From NCBI GenBank assembly GCA_963770535.1, contig CAVYPZ010000004.1, forward strand, positions 868,001-932,000: a stretch of 64,000 nt of DNA, written 5' to 3'. Origin of the DNA: RYN-230 sp963770535 (lineage in GTDB: Bacteria; Actinomycetota; Actinomycetes; Streptosporangiales; Streptosporangiaceae). This document shows positions 59,318-64,000 of this stretch, piece by piece (positions within the stretch are counted from its first letter, which is position 1; each line of letters begins with the position of its first letter). Under the pieces are notes generated by a model. That model was given only the letters and a program-made list of their open reading frames with translations, was not told the origin of the DNA and did not search any database. A program made the translations under genes and the position numbers.

Positions 59318-60569
59318 CTTGAGCGTCCTGCGCAGCCTGGAAAGTGAGAAGGACATCTCGATGGACCTGGCCATCAAGGCCATCGAGGATGCGCTGCTGG
59401 TCGCGTACCACCGCACCGAGGGCGCCGCGCCCGCAGCCCGCGTGGCGGTCGACCGCGGCAGCGGGCACGTCACCGTCTGGGCCGCCGAGCCCGCCGAGGA
59501 CGGCGGGGTGGCCCGCGAGTACGACGACACCCCGGACGGCTTCGGCCGCATCGCCGCGACCACCGCGCGCCAGGTGATCCTGCAGCGGCTGCGGGACGCC
59601 GAGGACGAGCTGACGTTCGGCGAGTACGCCGGCCGCGAGGGCGACATCGTGGCGGGCGTCATCCAGCAGGGCAAGGACCCTCGGGCCGTGCTCGTCAACC
59701 TGGGCAAGATCGAGGCGATCCTGCCCCCCACGGAGCAGGTCCCGGGGGAGCGCTACGCTCACGGCGAACGGCTCCGCTGTTACGTGCTGCACGTGCGCAA
59801 GGGCTACCGCGGGCCGTCGATCACCCTGTCGCGCACCCACCCGAACCTGGTGAAGAAGCTGTTCGCGCTGGAGGTCCCGGAGATCGCCTCCGGAGCGGTG
59901 GACATCGTGGCCATCGCCCGTGAGGCCGGCCACCGGACGAAGATCGCGGTGACCTCGCACCAGCCGGGGGTGAACGCCAAGGGGGCCTGCATCGGGCCGA
60001 TGGGCAGCCGGGTGCGCAACGTCATGACCGAGCTGCACGGGGAGAAGATCGACATCGTCAACTTCTCCGATGACCCGCCCCAGTTCGTGGCGAACGCGCT
60101 GTCACCCGCCCGCGTGCTGCGGGTCAACGTGGTGGACGCGCAGGCCAGGGTGGCCCAGGTGATCGTGCCGGACTACCAGCTGTCGCTGGCGATCGGCAAA
60201 GAGGGCCAGAACGCTCGCCTGGCGGCCCGTCTTACCGGGTGGAAAATCGACATCCAGCCGGACAGCCCGCGTGAGCCGGCGAGTGCTGGCCGGCGCGGCT
60301 TCGGCGGCGGCCCCCGCTGCGGACCCGGCCGCCGCGCCGCCGCGGACCCGGCCGCCGCGGAACCGGCCGCTGCGGAACCGGCGGCCGCGGAACCGGCGGC
60401 CGCGGAACCGGCCGCCGCGGAGCCGGCTGTGGCCGCGCCGGGATCGGCGGACGCCGCCGGCGGCCAGCCGGGTACCCGCGAGCCGGACAGCGGATCCGGA
60501 GGGGAAACCAGCCCGGGCCCGGGTACGCCGGGGCCCGTGCGCGGTGGCGCCGACGCGCCGGCGAGGTAA
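59307..60569 (+). CDS. nusA: Transcription termination/antitermination factor NusA
   Basis: A 420-residue RNA polymerase-binding factor. NusA N-terminal domain (MDIDLSVLRSLESEKDISMDLAIKAIEDALLVAYHR), S1 domain (EGDIVAGVIQQGKDPRAVLVNLGKIEAILP) and two KH domains (PGVNAKGACIGPMGSRVRNVMTELHGEKIDIV; YQLSLAIGKEGQNARLAARLTGWKIDI) are complete. The C-terminal ~85 residues are low-complexity, with Ala-Ala-Ala-Glu-Pro units coded by 15-bp repeats at about 60340-60430. The rimP-nusA-ylxR-infB order is conserved in bacteria. Confidence 0.96.
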   Translation: MDIDLSVLRSLESEKDISMDLAIKAIEDALLVAYHRTEGAAPAARVAVDRGSGHVTVWAAEPAEDGGVAREYDDTPDGFGRIAATTARQVILQRLRDAEDELTFGEYAGREGDIVAGVIQQGKDPRAVLVNLGKIEAILPPTEQVPGERYAHGERLRCYVLHVRKGYRGPSITLSRTHPNLVKKLFALEVPEIASGAVDIVAIAREAGHRTKIAVTSHQPGVNAKGACIGPMGSRVRNVMTELHGEKIDIVNFSDDPPQFVANALSPARVLRVNVVDAQARVAQVIVPDYQLSLAIGKEGQNARLAARLTGWKIDIQPDSPREPASAGRRGFGGGPRCGPGRRAAADPAAAEPAAAEPAAAEPAAAEPAAAEPAVAAPGSADAAGGQPGTREPDSGSGGETSPGPGTPGPVRGGADAPAR

Positions 60570-60582
60570 GCTTGCAACGACA

Positions 60583-60895
60583 ATGGCCAGACGGTCCCCT
60601 CGGCCGGTGCGTTCCGCACCCGCGATTCGCACCTGCGTAGGCTGCAGGGTCCGTGAGGCCAAGTCTGACCTGCTGCGCCTGGTGGCGGTCGGGGGTGACA
60701 TCGTCCCTGATCCGCAGGCGCGGCTGCCCGGCCGGGGCGCGTATCTGCATCCCAGCCAGGAATGCTTCGAGTTGGCCCAGCGCCGCAGGGCACTACCGCG
60801 GGCGCTGCGCCAGCCGGCGCCACTCAGGTGCCGGCCCACTCGAGGACTACCTGGCGGGACGGTACAGTACGGGCTCTCACCGGGCGGGCGGATGA
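60583..60895 (+). CDS. ylxR: YlxR-family RNA-binding protein, probable frameshift near the end
   Basis: A small protein of about 104 residues with the YlxR/DUF448 signature IRTCVGCRVREAKSDLLRLVAV, GRGAYLHPSQECFELAQRRRALPRALR. YlxR proteins bind RNA or RNase P and act in translation-linked regulation. The ATG at 60583 starts the frame. After about 60825 the conserved ending appears in another frame (GPLEDYLAGRYSTGSHRAGG, stop at 60893-60895), consistent with one extra base near the CACTCAGGTGCCGG segment; without this shift the frame runs to 60921 with a non-conserved tail. Confidence 0.87.
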
Positions 60896-61087
60896 GCCCC
60901 TGGGCTTATCCGGCTGGGTGAGACGGTCGAAGCTAAAACGGCAGCAGTGCCGGGAAAGCGGGATCAGTTGTGATGAGCGCGCGATGAGAACTCGGCGATG
61001 AGAACCAGAAGCTGAGGCCGTCCGGAGCACGCGCTGCCCCGGATCGGCCACGATGGCCCGGTGGAGCCGGGCCGAAGAGGGAGCGCA

Positions 61088-64000
61088 GTGGCGAAGGTCC
61101 GGGTATACGAACTCGCGAAGGAGTTCGGGGTAGAGAGCAAGGCCGTGATGGCCAAGCTCCAGGAAATGGGCGAGTTCGTCCGTTCGGCGTCATCCACCAT
61201 CGAGGCGCCAGTAGTCCGCAGGCTTAAAGACGAGTTTGGGTCCTCCGGACCCAAGGCCCAGGGCAGAAGGCCCCAGGGTCAGGGCGCGCCGGCTCCTGGC
61301 CGGCCGTCTGATGGCAACGGCGGGCGCCCCGTGCCCCGCCCCGGCCCGGCCCGCCCGCAGGCGCCCGCCGCGACGGCTGGCGCCGAGGTCAGCGACCAGC
61401 CGCAGGCCGCGCCCAGCGCGCCGGCCGCGAGCCCGGCCGCCGCCACCCCGGCAGCGCCCGCCGCCCGCGAAACCGCGCCGCCCGCCAGTGCGGGTCCGGG
61501 CACGCCCGCCCCGGCTGCGCCGCGGGCCCCGGTTCCCCCGGTGCCCTCTGACGGCGGCGCGCCGGCGCGTCCGGCCCAGCCCGGCCGCGGCCCGGTGCCC
61601 GGCCCCAGGCCCAATGCCCCCCGCCCTGCTCCCGGTGGCCCGGGACAGAGCGGGACCGGCACAGGCCAGGGTGGCCAGGGACAGGGCGCACCCCGCCCGG
61701 GCGCTCCCCGGCCCGGTGCCCGTGGCGGCCCGCGTCCCGGCCCGCGCCCCGGCAACAACCCCTACGCGCCCGTCGCATCGGGGATGGGCTCGGCGCCGCG
61801 CGGCGCTCCCCGCCCCGGCCAGACCGGCCCGGGCGCCGGCCCGGCGTCACCCGGCCAGGGCGGCCCGCGCCCCGGCGGCCCGCGTCCGGCGGGCCCGCGC
61901 GACCCGGGACGGCCCAGCCCAGCGAACATGGCCCGCCCCGGCGGGCCGCGTCCCAGCCCTAGCAGCATGCCGCCGCGGCCAGCCCGCGGTGGCCCCGGCG
62001 GCGGTCCTGGCGGTCCTGGCCGTGGTGGTCCCGGCGGCGGCGCCGGCGCGGGCGGACGCCCGGGCGGCGGCGGCCGTGGCGGCCCCGGTACGGGCGCACC
62101 CCGTCCCGGCGGTGGCGGCGGTGGCGGCGCTGGCCCGCGCCCGGGCATGACCGGCGGGCGTCCCGGCGGTGGCGGCCGCGGCCGCAGCGGCACCCAGGGT
62201 GCCTTCGGCCGCCCCGGTGGGCGGCCCTCGCGCGCCCGGAAGTCACGCAAGGCACGCCGCCAGGAGTTCGACAACATGCAGGCGCCGTCGATCGGCGGCG
62301 TGTCGATCCCGCGCGGGAACGGCCAGGTGATCCGGCTGTCCCGCGGCGCGTCACTGAGCGACTTCGCCGACAAGATCGGGGTCAACCCGGCCGCGCTGGT
62401 CCAGGTCATGTTCCACCTGGGCGAGATGGTTACCGCTACCCAGTCGGTCAACGACGAGACACTGCAGCTGCTCGGCGCGGAGCTCAACTACAACATCCAG
62501 GTCGTCTCCCCGGAGGAAGAGGACCGGGAGCTGCTGGAGTCGTTCGACATCGAGTTCGGTGAGGACGAGGGCGGCGAGGAAGCCCTGGTCGCCCGGCCGC
62601 CGGTGGTGACCGTGATGGGTCACGTCGACCACGGCAAGACCAAGCTCCTCGACGCGATCCGGCACACCAACGTGACGGCCCGCGAAGCGGGCGGCATCAC
62701 CCAGCACATCGGTGCCTACCAGGTCACCACGGAAGTGGACGGCCAGGAGCGGAAGATCACGTTCATCGACACCCCAGGTCACGAGGCGTTCACCGCCATG
62801 CGGGCCCGCGGTGCGGAGACCACCGACCTCGTGGTGCTCGTGGTCGCGGCCGACGACGGCGTGAAGCCGCAGACGACCGAGGCGCTGAACCACGCCCAGG
62901 CGGCCGGGGTGCCGATCGTGGTGGCGGTCAACAAGATCGACAAGGAGGGCGCGGACCCGCAGCGGGTTCGGTCCCAGCTCACCGAGTACAACCTGGTCGC
63001 CGAGGAGTTCGGCGGCACGACCCTGTTCGTGGACGTCTCCGCGCGGGAGGGCATCGGCATCGAGGAACTGCTCGAGGCCGTCGTCCTGACCGCTGACGCC
63101 GAGCTGGACCTGCGGGCCAACCCGGAGCAGCAGGGGCAGGGCGTGGCCATCGAGGCCCACCTGGACCGCGGCCGCGGCCCGGTGGCGACGGTGCTGGTCC
63201 AGCGCGGCACGCTGCACGTCGGCGACTCCATCGTCGCGGGCGAGGCGTTCGGGCGGGTCCGGGCACTGCTCGACGAGAACGGCGCGCCGATCCCCGACGC
63301 GCCGCCCTCGCGGCCGGCGATGGTGCTGGGCCTCACCGCGGTGCCCGACGCGGGCGACAGCTTCCTGGTGGTCAGCGACGACCGGGTGGCCAGGCAGATC
63401 GCGGAACGCCGCGAGGCGCGCGAGCGCAACGCCATGTTCGCCCAGCGGCGGCCCCGGGTCACGCTGGAGGACCTGGAGTCCGCACTCAAGTCGGGCGAGC
63501 GGGAAGAGCTCCTGCTCATCGTCAAGGGCGACGTGTCCGGATCGGTCGAGGCCCTCGAGGACGCGCTGCTCAAGATCGATGTGGGCGAGGAAGTGCTGCT
63601 GCGGGTCATCGGCCGGGGTGTCGGCGCCATCACCCAGGACGACGTGAACCTGGCGATCGCGTCCGAAGCGGTGATTGTCGGCTTCAACGTCCGGCCAGCG
63701 GGCCGGGCCGGGGAACTGGCCCAGCGCGAGGGCGTGGACATCCGCTACTACTCGGTCATCTACCAGGCGATCGAGGAGATCGAGGCGGCCCTCAAGGGCA
63801 TGCTCAAGCCCGAGTTCGAGGAAGCCCAGCTCGGCACCGCCGAGATCCGGGAGATCTTCCGGGTGCCCAGGGTGGGCAACGTGGCGGGCTCCCTGGTCCG
63901 TTCCGGCACCATCACCCGGGGCAGCAAGGCCCGGCTGATCCGCGACGGCGTCGTGATCTCGGACAACCTGACCGTCGACTCGCTGCGCCGGTTCAAGGAG
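61088..64000 (+). CDS. infB: Translation initiation factor IF-2, 5' 2.9 kb (runs past window end)
   Basis: GTPase that places fMet-tRNA on the 30S subunit. The GTG at 61088 has GGAG a few bases upstream and starts VAKVRVYELAKEFGVESKAVMAKLQEMG, the IF2_N domain. A Pro/Gly/Arg-rich segment of about 330 residues (to about 395) follows, then a second IF2_N-type domain (VIRLSRGASLSDFADKIGVNPAALVQ). The G domain starts near residue 508: G1 GHVDHGKT, G3 DTPGHEAF, G4 NKID, G5 near DVSAREG. Domains II and III are visible up to residue 971, where the window ends. The frame is open throughout. The C-terminal fMet-binding domain continues beyond the window. Confidence 0.96.
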   Translation, partial: MAKVRVYELAKEFGVESKAVMAKLQEMGEFVRSASSTIEAPVVRRLKDEFGSSGPKAQGRRPQGQGAPAPGRPSDGNGGRPVPRPGPARPQAPAATAGAEVSDQPQAAPSAPAASPAAATPAAPAARETAPPASAGPGTPAPAAPRAPVPPVPSDGGAPARPAQPGRGPVPGPRPNAPRPAPGGPGQSGTGTGQGGQGQGAPRPGAPRPGARGGPRPGPRPGNNPYAPVASGMGSAPRGAPRPGQTGPGAGPASPGQGGPRPGGPRPAGPRDPGRPSPANMARPGGPRPSPSSMPPRPARGGPGGGPGGPGRGGPGGGAGAGGRPGGGGRGGPGTGAPRPGGGGGGGAGPRPGMTGGRPGGGGRGRSGTQGAFGRPGGRPSRARKSRKARRQEFDNMQAPSIGGVSIPRGNGQVIRLSRGASLSDFADKIGVNPAALVQVMFHLGEMVTATQSVNDETLQLLGAELNYNIQVVSPEEEDRELLESFDIEFGEDEGGEEALVARPPVVTVMGHVDHGKTKLLDAIRHTNVTAREAGGITQHIGAYQVTTEVDGQERKITFIDTPGHEAFTAMRARGAETTDLVVLVVAADDGVKPQTTEALNHAQAAGVPIVVAVNKIDKEGADPQRVRSQLTEYNLVAEEFGGTTLFVDVSAREGIGIEELLEAVVLTADAELDLRANPEQQGQGVAIEAHLDRGRGPVATVLVQRGTLHVGDSIVAGEAFGRVRALLDENGAPIPDAPPSRPAMVLGLTAVPDAGDSFLVVSDDRVARQIAERREARERNAMFAQRRPRVTLEDLESALKSGEREELLLIVKGDVSGSVEALEDALLKIDVGEEVLLRVIGRGVGAITQDDVNLAIASEAVIVGFNVRPAGRAGELAQREGVDIRYYSVIYQAIEEIEAALKGMLKPEFEEAQLGTAEIREIFRVPRVGNVAGSLVRSGTITRGSKARLIRDGVVISDNLTVDSLRRFKE

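Overview
The window is high-GC DNA of an actinobacterium. Evidence: pervasive G/C third positions, many GTG starts, a mycothiol ligase (mshC), a DUF397 / XRE-DUF5753 / ATPase regulatory module, DUF4192, DUF4439 and DUF4081-type proteins, a tuberculostearate-type gene pair (FAD reductase plus Cfa-like methyltransferase) and the dxr-rseP-ispG and rimP-nusA-ylxR-infB blocks. It most resembles Streptosporangiales-like soil actinomycetes; the genus cannot be decided from the sequence alone.

Layout. 0-8.3 kb: tRNA-His, oligoribonuclease, a PNPOx-fold protein divergent from a MocR regulator, an amidase-like protein that seems to have lost its zinc ligands, a frameshifted kinase-like phosphotransferase, an array of three hairpins, a secreted VWA/solute-binding protein and a SpoU methylase. 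8.3-20.6 kb: a secreted orphan, then a minus-strand sugar locus (ROK kinase, lipoprotein, two permeases, two ATPases, GH4 glycosidase, BadF-type kinase) divergent from a ROK repressor, with a 19-bp palindrome in the control region. 20.6-24.4 kb: whiJ-like regulatory module, CPBP protease, repeat-rich intergenic DNA, YbaK-type protein. 24.4-33.2 kb: amidase, mshC, a ribbon-helix-helix-like protein behind a perfect palindrome, a serine hydrolase, a frameshifted aldonolactone oxidase and DUF4192. 33.5-40.3 kb: methyl-branched fatty acid pair and MEP-pathway genes dxr and ispG flanking rseP. 40.4-57.3 kb: accessory genes (DeoR regulator, FrcBCA-like sugar ABC transporter, lipoprotein hydrolase, GNAT, regulator, ProA-like enzyme, response regulator beside a chimeric gene remnant, MFS pump, HelD-like ATPase, second XRE-DUF5753 module). 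57.4-64 kb: two DUF4439-like proteins, then rimP, nusA, ylxR and the 5' 2.9 kb of infB, which runs off the end.

Three patterns cross gene boundaries. First, short tandem repeats, mostly 15-42 bp, are very frequent; several encode low-complexity linkers and at least six duplicate the last codons and stop codon of a gene. Second, about 12 single-base insertions break otherwise well-conserved genes between 30.6 and 43.3 kb, including four in rseP, which looks more like sequence error than decay. Third, several intergenic regions hold perfect palindromes next to regulator genes, which give testable operator predictions.

All family assignments come from reading the translated sequence and from knowledge of the families; no database search was run.
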